DNA of 64,000 nt from Aldrovandia affinis (GCA_029706075.1 JAINUG010000214.1:124001-188000); one strand, 5' to 3'. Positions 12,139 to 40,267 are shown, numbered from the stretch's first letter. Program-made: numbers and translations. The notes: a model not told the origin generated them from the letters alone.

Positions 12139-15100
12139 ACAGCAGGTCTCTGGCCCTGTGTACTGTACTGTTTTACGTCCTTGTTTCAAGCGCACGTCAG
12201 ATGTAATGGCATCAGGTATAATGAAGCTTCTACAGATGAAATTAAAAAAAGACATTTATTTGCAGTATGATGCCAATTTTTAACTGCTTGTGTTTTCAGT
12301 ATGATGTCACGCAACTGTGTCCCAGCAAGCAAGGGAATCATGACCTTGTTTTTTATTTTTTTATTTTATGTTTTAATAAAAAATGGTAATGATGCATTGG
12401 CTCGATCCAGGAGAAGCACTGAGCGCCCATCTCTTGACTTGTTTTTATGCAGTTGTGCAGTGAATGTAATGACGCGCGCGCTCGTGCTGGTTCATTGGAT
12501 TGTGCTCTTGGAGCCGCAGTGATGTCCTTACTGCAGAGTACACTCAGTACAGTGAGAGCGCACGTGGAGGCAGTGAGAGCGCACGTGGAGGCAGTGAGGG
12601 CGCACGTGGAGGCAGTGAGGGCGCACGTGGAGGCAGTGAGGGCGCACGTGGAGGCAGTGAGAGCGCACGTGGAGGCAGTGAGAGCGCACGTGGAGGCAGT
12701 GAGAGCGCACGTGGAGGCGCGACGAGAGCATATATATTGAACATATATATTATATTTGATAAAATACAAAAGCATATATATTCGTATATGTATTTGTATT
12801 AGGTTTTTTTCATTGATGGTGATTTTTTGGGGGAGTTCAGTGAAGTCTCATCAATCATCTTATAATCCGTGAAGGACTGAAATTGAATCCCAGCAAAGCG
12901 CACTTGTGATAAAAAAATACAAATACAAATATAAAATGTTTTGAGAGGCTTGAGGCACAGTCACAGCGCAGAGCCCCTCTTAGAGGGGGAGCGGAGGTGA
13001 TGGAACACAGCGATCACGCCGCTGACAGGCCCCCGCTTCGGAGATGGGCCTCCTCTCGCACATTTAGGGCACTTCAGGGGCCCCCGGGGGCCAGCATCAG
13101 CGCCGTGGCAGAGTGCGTGAGCCGTCACGATGGCCCTGGATGTGTCACGCCTGTCACCTCCCTTTAAATGCGCCCCCACCGTCGCGGGACGCGCATGAAT
13201 ATTACATAGCCTACGGAAGGTTCTGGGGCCTGTGTTATCAGCGTGCATGTGCAGTGCGCACAAACCCCCACCTCCCCTCCCCCACAACCCCGGAAAAACA
13301 AATGTAAATAAAATTAAATAAACAAAATATGTCACCGCCCGAAGACAGAGAGGCGATTTATTTATTACATTTCCCCCCCCTAATTATTTATGTATTTTTT
13401 CTTCCTGTTGTTCCGTACCTGCAAGGGCCTCGAGAGACCGACGAATCGTCTCTTTAATTCCGCCCCGTTGCTACGTGGGAAATTGGGCGCCTGTCCCAGC
13501 GGCCTGCGATTTATCTATTTAGTTTTGTTTGTTTGTCGTCGTTTGGAGTTTCACCAGCTCTCCTGTAGGAATCCACTCCCACAAGACCCCCCCCCAAACG
13601 CCCTCAAAAAGAAAACAAAACAAAACAAGCGGAAGCGCGGTTTTAGCCAAGGAGTCATCATGAATTAAATATCCCCTTTTGGAAGTTTGAGGGAGGGAAG
13701 GGCATGTTTTTTTAATCGTCTCAACAAACCCAAGAGCTCTGGTGCCCGTGATTCCTGGTCCGTGCATCGCCCTGGCGACGGAAGACGTTTGCCATCGGGC
13801 CGCACGCTTGACCGGGGGCGAATCGCCGCTGATTCACTTAGACGCTGCTGCCGCTAGTCTGTCACAGACAGAGAGACAGAGAGAGACAGAGACCGAGAGG
13901 GAGATGGAGAGAGGGAGAGAGAGGGGGGGGGCCTGTAACGTGAGCCCTGAGGGGGGCGATGACGACGACGACCTTGTGACCCCTCTGTCCTTTGTGCTCC
14001 TCTTCCTCTCCGCAGGTGGAGATTAAGATGAAGAAGACGGAGGCCGTCCGGTGGGACAAGCTGGAAGGGGAGGGGGCTCAGCCGCACGCCAAACACTTCA
14101 CTCCCAGTCAGTCCCTGAGTAAAACACCTGCGCTGTTCCCTCTTTCACACGCTGAGCTGTTCCCTCTTTCACACGCTGAGCGCTGTTCCCTCTTTCACAC
14201 GCTGAGCGCTGTTCTGCACACCTCCCTCTTTCTTTCCCTCTCCCTCTCACGCATGCTGTTCCCTCTTTTATTTTGTATTAACATTGAATCTGTTTGGTTT
14301 CCACAGTTGCATATTGAGAAATGTTTGGGGTATGAGTAATGAGGCACACAGGACCGAAGGAGATGGTGTTTAGATTTTTGTGCGTGTGTGTCACCCCCCC
14401 CAGATGAGTACCCGTCGTCCTCCCAGCACACACGCAACTGGGACAAGGTGGTGGGGGACATCAAGGAGGAGGAGAAGAGCGAGAAGCTGGAGGGTGACGC
14501 CGCCCTCAACAAGCTGTTCCAGCAGATCTACTCGGACGGCTCGGACGAAGTCAAGCGCGCCATGAACAAGTCCTTTGTAAGTGTGTGTGTGTGTGTGTGG
14601 TGGAGGGGGGGCCGTGGTTAGGTCAGCTCCTCCAGTTTCCTCCCGCCCCAGATGTTGAGATGTCGCCAGGCCGTTCTTGGGGAAAAGTTTTAAAAGGGCC
14701 GTTATGGAAAGCTCTGTTTTACCGCTGGCGTCCATCGCTTCTGCGAGCGTGCGCTATACCGCCGTCGCAGCCTGAATCGACGGAGGATGTGATGGAGCTG
14801 AGATGGGCGTACAGTTGCAATCGGGTGTTCCAAAGTAGGGGAAAATCGATAGACATTAAGATGGATAGTCTGCATGTGAATAGCTCATGTCATGTAGCAC
14901 GCTGTCTGACACCAACATCATCGTAGCACGTAAAACACAGAGACTGGATCAGCTCAAATAACGTACCGCTTGGCAACATTACCAAATGCCAGTTAGAATA
15001 CCTTAATTGGCCAGCTAGCTCTGATGGATTGATAGATAGCTGCAATGCTTTCTGTCTAGCTTTAGGTTTGTCACTGAATTGACGAAACATTTTAGCAACG

Positions 15101-16094
15101 TTAAGTTTACTTTTTGTGTTGTTTTTTTTTGTTTAAATGTAGCGTTGGTTTAAAGCATCCACATCCGTGTGTTCCAGTTAGCCAGCGTTTATCTGTTAAG
15201 CATGTTTTAGCTTTTAACTCGGCTAAATTAGCCACAGAGCACTTTCAAAAACCAACTGCCGGCTTGGTTAACAGTCACTGAGCAGAATACTGAGCACATG
15301 GAACATTCCACCGTGTTACTCTGTGGGCAAAAGCATTTATAAATGTAACGGTACAAGGTTTTTCATCGAAACTCAAGTTGCATATATAGTGCTCGAATTT
15401 GAAATATAAGTTTGGCGCCTGTAGCTTCAAGCTGAAAGGGAGATGGCGTTGAATTTTTCATTGGGCAACCGCAATCACAACCACAGCAATAAGTAATCCT
15501 GACAAAGAACAATTAGTCTTATTAGACTAATAAATACGTTTAATTGAAGATAAGTTGTATTCTTTTCAAGGGGCCATGGCTGTAACATCCCTGGTAGCAG
15601 GTAACACACACTGCTCTGGGCTAGCAACCAGGCACAACCCCCTCGGTAACAAAATAATTCTGCTCTAATCTAACCCGATCGGAAAGCACGCGGTCCGTAA
15701 TCCGCTGGCTCGCGAACGCCAGCGGTCCGTTAGGTGTTACACGCTGAAACCAGTCTGTTTACTGAAAGAGCCCTCGCAAAACAAGCAAGCCCTACTGCCA
15801 CAACCTGAGAACTACAAGCAGCGTGCGGTGGGCTGCCCGGACAGTCGCTGGACTGGTGGGCAGTCGGCAGAAGGTTGGCAGGCAAACGGTTGGCGAATGG
15901 TTGGTAAACGGTTGGTGGGCGAGCGGTTGGTTGGTGAACGGTTGGCGGGCGGTTGACGGGCCGGGCCCCCTTGTTTGTTTCCCCTCCTGCAGATGGAGTC
16001 TGGTGGGACGGTGCTGAGCACAAACTGGATGGACGTGGGCAAGAGGAAAGTGGAAGTGAGCCCCCCGGACGACGCGGAGTACAAAAAGTTCTGA
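4593..16094 (+). CDS. SUGT1: SUGT1 (SGT1 homologue), C-terminal half: CS and SGS domains
   Basis: Spliced coding region: 4593-4689, 7192-7299, 14016-14118 (donor uncertain, see exon entry), 14404-14576, 15993-16094. SUGT1 is an HSP90 co-chaperone, acting in the cytosol and at kinetochores with SKP1 and NLR-type clients. The first two exons and the start of the third encode the CS domain (p23-like beta sandwich, [18 protein letters not shown] to [16 protein letters not shown]). The SGS domain follows, with [56 protein letters not shown] and a C-terminal KKF stop. Splice phases agree across the joins. The TPR-encoding 5' exons are outside the window, so this is a partial gene. It converges tail to tail with CNMD, about 1.8 kb apart at the stop codons, the order known from human 13q14.3. 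Introns are repeat-rich but the exons show no lesion. Confidence 0.95.
4966..6171 (+). mobile_element. Tc1/mariner-like transposon with terminal inverted repeats
   Basis: The ends are ctcagtggccactttattag (4966) and the inverse ctaataaagtggccactgag (ending 6171), a near-perfect terminal inverted repeat of at least 26 bp. A TA dinucleotide precedes the left end (4964-4965). It contains one Tc1 transposase gene on the plus strand (5104-6093). The right TA is missing because inverted element debris follows directly. It sits in a SUGT1 intron. Confidence 0.93.
5104..6093 (+). pseudogene. Tc1-like transposase, C-terminal 258 residues open, N-terminus broken
   Basis: The open part starts at 5317 ([10 protein letters not shown]) and runs to the TGA at 6091, following an in-frame TGA at 5281. 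It has a second helix-turn-helix region with [13 protein letters not shown], then the DDE domain with WSDESRF, a DNAPCHKAH block near residue 175 and [16 protein letters not shown] near residue 205, so both the second aspartate and the final acidic position remain. Upstream, similarity continues from 5104 (GKKCDLSD) but needs one frameshift near 5132, and there are stops at 5179 (TAA) and 5281 (TGA). Tc1 transposases are usually about 340 residues, so this copy is probably inactive though fairly young. Confidence 0.85.
6174..6290 (-). mobile_element. Inverted fragment of the same Tc1 element
   Basis: This stretch is the reverse complement of about 5999-6113 of the neighbouring element (cagaacagcctgaattc through gcagttgctgcagatttgtc), with scattered differences. 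It abuts the right terminal repeat without an intervening TA or its own terminal repeat. The pair forms a fold-back structure. Confidence 0.9.
6520..6552. repeat. GGGGA-rich short tandem repeat
   Basis: gaggggaggggaggggaggggag purine-rich run in the SUGT1 intron. The strand is potentially G-quadruplex forming. Confidence 0.7.
6932..7185 (+). repeat. 65-bp tandem repeat, four copies, ending at a SUGT1 acceptor
   Basis: The unit includes actactttactctgaaagcag and tagggctgtaccaggatcag; ggctgtacca recurs at 6961, 7026, 7091 and 7156, giving an exact 65-bp period. The last copy is cut after agcttgtgct, followed at once by cctctcctcag, the acceptor of the exon at 7192. Confidence 0.93.
7192..7299 (+). 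CDS. SUGT1: SUGT1 exon: middle of CS domain
   Basis: 36 complete codons between cctctcctcag and gtgagtcc, phase 0 at both ends. It reads [20 protein letters not shown] then [16 protein letters not shown], the central strands of the CS fold that contact HSP90 in the family. Confidence 0.96.
7351..7500 (+). repeat. tRNA-like SINE, family B
   Basis: The head cctcgggtggcgtagcggtaaaggcactcgcc resembles a tRNA 5' half. The body has cccgttcggggcggcgattggctg. It is related to family A in the cccgatcggggcggc block but clearly distinct. A second, inverted member lies at 26785-27050. Confidence 0.6.
7815..7990. repeat. Purine-rich (GGAGA)n low-complexity tract
   Basis: Imperfect gagaggagg / ggggagaga repeats. 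A long minus-strand frame (7188-8054) through it is Pro/Ser/Leu low complexity and not a gene. Confidence 0.8.
8163..8226. repeat. (GTGTCT)n/(GT)n microsatellite
   Basis: Six-base gtctgt units grading into GT units. Confidence 0.9.
8320..8984. mobile_element. Non-autonomous DNA transposon with about 35-bp terminal inverted repeats
   Basis: The left end aagggcagtttatgctttat and the right end, whose inverse is gaaggccaatttatgcttta, continue matching through the gcgacaagtgtc motif, giving a long imperfect terminal inverted repeat. Sub-terminal gtcccgcgacacgttg motifs are mirrored at 8930-8950. Length about 665 bp with only a short Arg/Lys-rich fragment (8755-8955, minus). Terminal form and size suggest a Harbinger-like or similar MITE. 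The superfamily is not certain because the target duplication is eroded. Confidence 0.75.
9113..9240 (-). mobile_element. LINE reverse transcriptase C-terminal fragment
   Basis: On the minus strand this reads [20 protein letters not shown] then [14 protein letters not shown]. It resembles the extreme C-terminus of CR1/Rex/jockey-type reverse transcriptases, which commonly end in a W/N-x-LP...V..A.s...FK..ld pattern. Only about 40 residues remain. Confidence 0.5.
9255..9765. repeat. Complex TG/CA-rich microsatellite region
   Basis: About 500 bp of tg, tatg, gcatg, gagtg and cgtg motifs. Alternating purine-pyrimidine throughout, a candidate Z-DNA tract. All long frames here are VCMC/HTHT artefacts. 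Confidence 0.93.
9766..10180. other. GC-rich intronic block, with a 54-nt collagen-like stretch
   Basis: Non-repetitive GC-rich sequence with an embedded (CTC)n tract (9958-9995). A plus-strand frame contains six consecutive Gly-X-Y triplets at 9864-9917 ([18 protein letters not shown]). There is no proper acceptor or donor in frame, so it is not annotated as an exon. Confidence 0.4.
10252..10271. repeat. (AT)n microsatellite
   Basis: Ten AT units. Confidence 0.85.
10330..12000. other. SUGT1 intron sequence without recognisable features
   Basis: AT-rich intronic DNA with short GT tracts at 10494-10562. The 85-residue frame at 11613-11870 has no recognisable similarity. I see no gene here. 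Confidence 0.5.
12001..12110 (-). mobile_element. Probable hAT-like MITE end
   Basis: The segment ccgataattatcggcc to tcggccgatattcgtgcacccc is palindromic and ends in the gtgcacccc form typical of fish hAT-type dispersed repeats. Boundaries are approximate. Confidence 0.4.
12551..12717 (+). repeat. 21-bp minisatellite, 8 copies, each with a CACGTG E-box
   Basis: The unit is gagcgcacgtggaggcagtg plus one base, repeated eight times from 12555, with gagagcg/gagggcg variants. Each unit contains the palindrome CACGTG. Because 21 is a multiple of three and no unit has a stop, five frames stay open (for example RAHVEAV repeats). These are not supported as genes. Confidence 0.95.
12730..14015. other. 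SUGT1 intron, no gene seen
   Basis: Contains an AT-rich stretch (12725-12800), GC-rich sequence (12960-13280), a homopolymer-rich block and a GA-rich tract at 13868-13930. It ends in ctcctcttcctctccgcag, the acceptor of the exon at 14016. Confidence 0.5.
14016..14118 (+). CDS. SUGT1: SUGT1 exon: end of CS domain and linker to SGS
   Basis: It starts after tctccgcag and reads [20 protein letters not shown] then [11 protein letters not shown]. The next exon needs this one to end after one base of a codon. Two donors satisfy that: gtcagt after 14106 and gtaaaa after 14118. The longer form keeps the linker length closer to what I expect for the family, so it is given here, but the shorter one is possible. 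Confidence 0.88.
14132..14217 (+). repeat. Short tandem repeat, about 25-bp unit
   Basis: ctgttccctctttcacacgc plus tgagcg repeated three to four times directly after the exon donor. Confidence 0.85.
14404..14576 (+). CDS. SUGT1: SUGT1 exon: SGS domain core
   Basis: Flanked by cacccccccccag and gtaagtg. After two bases completing a codon it encodes [40 protein letters not shown] and [17 protein letters not shown], the conserved SGS signature. The ORF beginning with ATG at 14388 is a shadow in the same frame. Confidence 0.97.
14577..15992. other. Last SUGT1 intron
   Basis: No gene seen. It contains a short GT tract (14580-14600) and a degenerate 10-12 bp ggttggcgggcg/ggttggtaaacg repeat at 15865-15955, 40 bp before the last exon acceptor. 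Confidence 0.5.
15865..15958 (+). repeat. Degenerate GGTTGGNNGG-type tandem repeat
   Basis: Short variable units such as gaacggttggcgggc, rich in GG doublets, close to the acceptor at 15991. Confidence 0.7.
15993..16094 (+). CDS. SUGT1: SUGT1 terminal coding exon
   Basis: It starts after ccctcctgcag in phase 0: [33 protein letters not shown], stop TGA at 16092. This is the invariant C-terminus of SGT1 proteins. Confidence 0.97.
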   Translation: MESGGTVLSTNWMDVGKRKVEVSPPDDAEYKKF

Positions 16095-16489
16095 AAGCTT
16101 TCGGGACAAGACGGGAGATCAGAGATGTGGATCCTCACCCGCCACCTTAGTGTGTCCCTCTGCATACACACCACCACCCCACCCTCCATCTTAGTGTGTC
16201 CCTCTCCATACACACCCCACCCCTACCCGCCTGTTTGCTTCAGAGCACACTAGAGTGCCGTTTCTGCCCCCCTCAGCATGTCGTGTTAGCTGCATCTGTA
16301 CCTTTCTCCGCCTCAATTAAACAAAAAGGGGCAGGAGAAGACTGGGCCCATTCTAAAGGCATTTATTTGTACATTTAAACAGATCTATAACCGTTATGAA
16401 AGATAACCTTTTTTTTCTTCTTTTTTTTTTGTACACAACACAAGCTTTTGTACATCCAAACAGGAACACTTATAAAAAAAATTACAAAA

Positions 16490-16534
16490 AATAAAGTTGT
16501 GTATTCTCTCGCTTTCTTTTCAGTCAGAAATAAA
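16490..16534 (+). terminator. SUGT1 polyadenylation signals
   Basis: Two AATAAA hexamers (16490-16495 and 16529-16534) lie about 400-440 bp after the stop codon, followed by a GT-rich stretch (gttttgtgtgtgaaaagggt) typical of a downstream element. The second is the better placed. Confidence 0.6.
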
Positions 16535-16549
16535 AGTGATAACGGGGCA

Positions 16550-17870
16550 TTCCAGTCATCTCGTTTTGTGTGTGAAAAGGGTTAGTCTTTCTTAAAAATC
16601 TATTTAAAAAAGAATGTAAATAAAATGTATTTGGCCTGGATGTGTTGAGTTTACCTTTGCTTCATTTGCGAGGACAGGTGTGTTACCCCCCACCTCAGGT
16701 GAAGATGTCAAAGCAGACACAATTACTCTCTCACTCCTACACACACACACTCTCTCTCTCGTCTCAGGTGAAGATGTCAAAACAGACACAATTGCCCCCG
16801 TTTTCATAAATATGCTGCTGTCTTCAAAGAGTTTTCTGCTGCTGCATTGTGGGAAGAGCATAAACAGTGTATAAATTTCCCACAAACGGATCAAGTTCTG
16901 TGACAGCCTTTAAATGTTTCATTCATACCACACATTCATCTCTGTCGTTGATTTGAAACGGGAGGCGGTGGCCTCTGTGAATATTCCAGCTGTGTTCACT
17001 CGCCAATTTTAAAGCCTCTCTTCTGACACAAAACAAAAAGAGTACTGAGATTAACATCGTGGTTGGCTAACATTATCTCAGACCAGCCAGTGACACCATA
17101 AATCACATTTATTAACCATTTCACGAGCTTGTACAAACCTTTTGGGATACCTTAATTTATTGCTATATGTTCTCAATCTTACAGTGCATCAAGCGTTTGG
17201 TACATAAATACAAAACTGGGAATTGTAGTTTACAGAAAACAATATTCATGCACGATTTGTTATAAACATAATGCTATATATATATGTGTGTAGTTTTTTT
17301 GTTGTTCCAGGATCATCTTCACTTTAAAAATGCTGTCATATAAAAAAAAAAATACAAATAAAATATATGAAAATGGACAGTCAAGAATAATGTAGGGGTT
17401 TATTAGTATATTAAAAGCTACATTTGAGGGGTTTTTTACAGTTTTTTTCAAGGAGGAACTCTTGGTGAAGAAAGCTGCTATCTACCTCTTTCAAAAATGT
17501 TTACTAGCACCAAGTAACAGAACATTAGCCGATTTTTACTTCTTAACCTAGCCGTTTTTTTGTGCGACAAAAAGAAAGAAAAAAAACCCTTAAAAACATG
17601 GCGCTGCAAGTCCTTCAGAGGGGTTTGGATCGTAACGAGATTTGGCACAAACGTAGCTAAGCGTGCCTCGTGTTTATTTACACCCAGAAAGAGTGGAACC
17701 CAAAACGAAAACAAAAGAGACAAAGACGGAAAACAAAAGTTGAGATTCGTGTGTTTGGATGGATTGAAGGGGGATGAGATTACAAGGAGAGAGGGGGCGG
17801 GGCTTCGTTGGGGCTTGGCTGTGATTGGTCTGTTGTTGCCGTGGGGTTACTGGGAGAGAGAGCGAGGCTC
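16550..17870. other. SUGT1-CNMD convergent spacer, including CNMD 3' UTR
   Basis: AT-rich sequence, with a short duplicated motif ctcaggtgaagatgtcaaa (16694 and 16766). Several tttatt hexamers (minus-strand AATAAA) near 17107, 17155 and 17400 are candidate CNMD poly(A) signals. I cannot choose among them. Confidence 0.5.
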
Positions 17871-35864
<17,994 letters not shown>

Positions 35865-35982
35865 GGCTGCCTATGGACTTCTGAGCCAGAGTGCCCACCG
35901 CTTCATTTTCTGGTCCTCCCCAAAAGTTAACGTGACGCGCTGTCTGTAATATTACCTGCCCGACAGGACACACTTCTGTTTA

Positions 35983-36030
35983 AGAAAAAAAAAAAAAAAA
36001 GAAGAAAGAAGAAAAAAAAAAAAAAAAAAG
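35983..36030. repeat. Poly(A)-rich low-complexity tract upstream of CNMD
   Basis: Two A-runs separated by gaagaaagaag, about 120 bp upstream of the CNMD start codon. Confidence 0.9.
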
Positions 36031-36099
36031 CCAGACTAGTTTGCAGAGTAGGTTTGCATTTCTGCCGTCATTCGTTTTATCCCCAATTCTCCTAGTTTT

Positions 36100-38024
36100 C
36101 TGTGTGTGTGTGTGTGTGTGTGTGGGTGTGTGTGGCTTATTTATATCTGAGGAATAGCGCATACATGTTACTGCAACGTACTTAAGTTATGGGTGTGCAT
36201 ATGGTTAGCCTACCAAGGAAACAATGTAAAATGGCTTGTGGGCAATAGTGACCACTTGCACGAAGAACGCAAATTATATAGCGACCAAGCTTCGATGTCG
36301 CACCAGATTTTATGTGCAATTAATAAATGCCTGAGATTTGCACAGCAATGCCTTGCTATTATTATTACTACTATTGTGTTTTTCGGCATTTTGAATATTT
36401 TGTAAAACACGATTGTCGAGTCCTCGTGAACTGCTGGGCATATAGATACAACATTTGTACCAGCTCTATCTGAATCGCAGTGTAATTGCTGAAGTGTGAA
36501 ATTGATTTAAAAAAACTAGGGAAGTAGTAGCAATTTTGAGCAGTTCTCTAAATGTACTTTATGCAAAAGGTGAACTATGAAAGAGATAAGGGTGTCCACT
36601 TAGCAAATAGATTGTATGCAAATGACTTTTGAAAATGTGAAACACAAGTTTCGAGTGTTTTCACATTTAAGAGGTGTAGCTTGTCACCGTGGCAGTACCT
36701 CTGCACAGTACTGAATTGTGCCTTTAGTCAGAAGAACATAATTGTACCCTTGTGAGAAAAAGCAATGTTGCTCGCAGTACAAGCCTCATTTTCATTCCAA
36801 TATGGCCACCAGTGTGAATAAGGATTCTTCCTTATGCCTTGGTGCATATCTGTACCTTTCCTCAATTTGTACCTGTTTCACTGGGAAAAGGTACAAAACC
36901 GTATCACGAAGGATCTCATGTGTACCTTTGAAGGCACAAGGAACCGCAATGAACACATTTGTACCCCGAGGAACGAAAGTGTACCCTAATTGTGCCCTTA
37001 TTTTTTTGAAGCGCACACACCGCAGTTCTGAAGAAGAGCAGAGCGTTCCAGGTCCCCTGGAGATGAGCGCCCACCCGGAGTGTGCCTTCCTCTCTGTCTC
37101 ACGCTGAGAAGAGGCTGTGATTGCAGTCAGGGTTAAAACACACTTCCGTTCATTACCCCGTCGAGGAGCAGGTAGTCTTGCCTCCAGTGTTCTAATTATC
37201 TCGCTTTGCGATTTCTTCCTCTTTGATTACGGAGCTGACGCGGTGAGTCCCCAGAGCGAGCTCGTCGTCACAGACGGATCTGTGGAAGAGAAGGTTCCCC
37301 TGTAACAGCAATGAATGGATCTGTAAATGAGATATGATTTAATTTGCATTCTTTTTTATGACTACTACTACTACTAATAATAATAAGGATCCTGTGTGAT
37401 GAACATATGTCGTGGAAATTCTGCTATTCAAAGGAAGCGAGACTGTGTTCTCAATTTTCTAATTAAGTTTTATTACTGTTTCGAAACAGGGGAGCAGTCT
37501 AACACTCTCGCGTGAAGAATGTCAGAGTATCTCCCACGAGATAAAGTAAATACAACAGTATATATCTTTTACATTCGAGGTGACCATCGCCCCTTGGAGT
37601 TTCACCCATTGGTCATGGTTGAAACCCCTCCTTTATTGATGGGTCCAGACACACGTTTTACCCTCCCAACATACACATTTCTTGCATACATTAGGATGGG
37701 GCAACTCTCACCCATCACCCAGTATCAACTTTCCATCCGCTATTATGATTTATACAGCACAATAATCAAACTCATTCTCAGGGAACCGACCTTGACGTTT
37801 CCTGCTCTCCAACCCAAACATCTTAATGTTTCTCATACTTTCACATGAGCTGTCTCCCACTTCCAGCCATACACACTTATCTCTTCCTTACAGGATGGTA
37901 CAAACTGTTTGACCTGTTAGTGGAAGCAGAAACAACTCATTCAGTAAAGCTGAAAACGGCCTGTCCCAAAGCCTAATTAAATTTTTCCCTCACACATAAA
38001 TGTATTAGTCGTGTAAGTGTAATA

Positions 38025-38030
<6 letters not shown>
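36100..38030. other. CNMD-PCDH8 intergenic region, first part
   Basis: No gene recognised. 36660-37015 contains repeated ggtacaaa/gtaccctt motifs (for example tgtacctttgaaggcac and cacatttgtaccccgagg) of the kind seen in a fish palindromic MITE. A 109-residue frame at 37519-37848 has no similarity I can name. Confidence 0.45.

Positions 38031-38032
<2 letters not shown>

Positions 38033-38058
<26 letters not shown>
38033..38058. repeat. (AT)n microsatellite
   Basis: About thirteen AT units, followed by AAT-type repeats to 38115. Confidence 0.85.
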
Positions 38059-38061
<3 letters not shown>

Positions 38062-38309
38062 GTAAAAATAATAATAATGTAAAAAAAATAATAATAATAA
38101 TATCAATATTAATATTTTCGCCATAATTCCGGGCCCCATGCGACCTTTGGGCCCTAGGCCCAGGCCTTGTTGGCCTATGCGGAGATTGGGCCCTGATTCC
38201 CCCCCGGGGAAAAGGAATGATCCCTTTTTATCTCGTTAACATTGTTCTGTTCCCCTTCGTTATGTCATTTGTTTGCGAAGGAAATCCAGAGTGAATGAGG
38301 TATCCAGCT

Positions 38310-38633
38310 TCTTGAAGCTGAAGTTTAGCCCCCCCCACTGACTATCTAACTCAGGAGGGGCAAAGTCTTTCAGCCCTGAGTCACCTTGGACTGACCATGA
38401 TATGGTCTTTTTTGGACACACCCTGTGCCGGCCAGAAGAGGATGGGCTCCCCCCCTTTTAGTCTGGTTCCTCCCAAGGTTTCTCCCTATCAAGGGAGTTT
38501 TTCCTTGCCACTGTTGCCTTTAGGCTTGCTTTTGGGGGGGTCTAGGCCTGGGCTCCCCCTCTGTTAAGCGTTTTGTGACAATTCAATTGTGAAAAGCGCA
38601 ATACAAATAAATTTGATTTGATTTGAACAGTAT
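38310..38633 (+). mobile_element. LINE 3' tail
   Basis: The run caccttggactgaccatgatatgg, ggttcctcccaaggtttctccc, gggagtttttccttgccact and gtgaaaagcgcaatacaaat ending in aaatttgatttgatttga is the classic 3' UTR of a widespread fish non-LTR retrotransposon (Rex/CR1-like). It ends in a short tandem TTTGA repeat. No coding part remains. Confidence 0.65.
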
Positions 38634-38654
38634 CAGGTTAGATATGCAGCTGGA

Positions 38655-39000
38655 GGAGGCCTCCGATAGCGTAGTGGTCTAACGCACCCGTATCGACTGG
38701 TCCTTTACGAGTGTGAGCTGCCTATCACGGTCGCGGTTTGAAACCGGACTGTACCAGACCGGCCCTGGTGGGGAGCCCCGATCGGGGACAGTTTTTTGGC
38801 TATCCACACCAGGGGGAAGGGGGAGGGAGAGCCGGCACAAGCTCGCCGAGGAGCGGTAGGGGCAACCTCGTAAACAGGGTTGGGTCGGTTCTGTCTCGGA
38901 GGAGGCGAACGTTGTCTCGAGGCATTGGCTTGTCCCATGGAGACGGGCGGCGAGTTCATGGGAAGGGTAAAATCGAAAAGAGATAGAGGGTATAATTGGG
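38655..39000 (+). repeat. tRNA-derived SINE, family A, plus-strand copy
   Basis: Head gatagcgtagtggtctaacg and ggtttgaaacc, body gagccccgatcgggg, tail gagggtataattgggg. Full length apart from the A-rich end, which runs into a GTGTGG minisatellite. Confidence 0.75.
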
Positions 39001-39003
39001 GTC

Positions 39004-39108
39004 GAGGTGTGGGTGTGGGTGTGGGGCTACTGTGGAGGTGTGGGTGTGGGTGTGGGGCTACTGTAGTGGGGTGTGGGTGTGGGTGTGGGGCTACTGTAGT
39101 GGCGTAGC
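39004..39108 (+). repeat. About 33-bp GTGTGGG minisatellite, three copies
   Basis: Units gtgtgggtgtgggtgtgggg plus ctactgtagtgg directly adjoin the SINE tail. Confidence 0.85.
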
Positions 39109-39447
39109 TTCTGTAGTGGGGTATGTTATTGTATATAATTTTTTATGGAAACCAGGTATTGTTATAAGGCCTGTAGGACCTTTTTTTGATTTAACTCATA
39201 CAAGAGGACATTTAATTGCCAGCAAAAGTGCTTGGCTCTTGGCTGAGAAAAGTAAAATACTGCTAGCAGCCCATTTAACTGTAAAACACGAAGTGCTTTT
39301 TAAGTGGCGGGCATTGAAACGTGTTTCTTAATTGGGGCATTGCTTTCAGTTCCATCACTAGACACTCACGTTGATTAGTCTGATTTTCCCGGCGGGGTGC
39401 GTTTGTCATAGCCTTTGTAAAATAGTGCCAGGTGTGCAGGTGTTTTT

Positions 39448-39636
39448 AAAGCGAAGGCTGAGCGTCGTTTTGGTTCTTATTGATTCCCATGTTGGCTGAA
39501 GAGCGATTGCCTTGCTGTGCAGAATGGTTTCTCTCTCTCCCATTGCTAAATGTAATTGTCAATTTCTGTCGTATAATCCATGCATACAGCTGTATAGTTA
39601 CTCGGGCAATTCAGGTTAGGTACCTTGCTCAACAGA
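39448..39636 (+). repeat. Duplicated segment, copy 1
   Basis: aagcgaaggctgagcgtcgt through caggttaggtaccttgctca is about 95 percent identical by eye to 40678-40865. The distal third is a V-SINE-like block (tccatgcatacagctgtata, caattcaggttaggtacctt) that also occurs at 54.3 kb. Confidence 0.85.
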
Positions 39637-40227
39637 GGCATGAATTGCAGCAGACACATCACACCGTGCATGAACTGTGCTTTTTGTCTGCCTCCTTTTC
39701 ATCATTGATTAGAGACTTTTTTTTTTGGAGTACAGATGTTTTATTTTCAAAGGGCATTTAGGAATGGACATTTCCCGTGGGCACGGTCTAGCATTGCGCT
39801 ACACCTCAAACAGGTTTGAACTTGAGTGGGCACCTGGAGCCCTGCCGCGTACGGGAATCACGATTCCTGCACGCCCTTCTGATTTATTATTGAAGAGCGT
39901 CGATGAGGTTTGGGGATTGTGTTTGCTTTCCCGCTGGTTAAATGTTATCCGAATGCTGACCCAGAGATGCTTGACAGTTTCCCTATCGAGCTGCAGCGCC
40001 CAAACGTGTGAGGACGCGGGTCACAATTGCACGCCGTCGCACACTTACGAGTAGAGTTGGGCAACATGCCGATTTTCCACATCAAAAAATCGATCTCTTG
40101 ACACATTGCTGATTTCAGATTTTCTCCCCCCTGTTCATTCATTTCCCATATATATGAACGATTCTTACATTTATACGGCTGTGAGTGCTTTGTCTGATTA
40201 TTTATTGGAATTAAGCAATTCCAGTCA

Positions 40228-40229
40228 AT

Positions 40230-40261
<32 letters not shown>
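40228..40261. repeat. Poly(T) tract
   Basis: About 33 consecutive T. Confidence 0.95.

Positions 40262-40267
<6 letters not shown>

Noticed and set aside
12353..12802. Five overlapping frames with [14 protein letters not shown] or SARGGSE heptads
   Set aside because: All come from the 21-bp array, which is a multiple of three and stop-free in five frames. There is no independent coding evidence.
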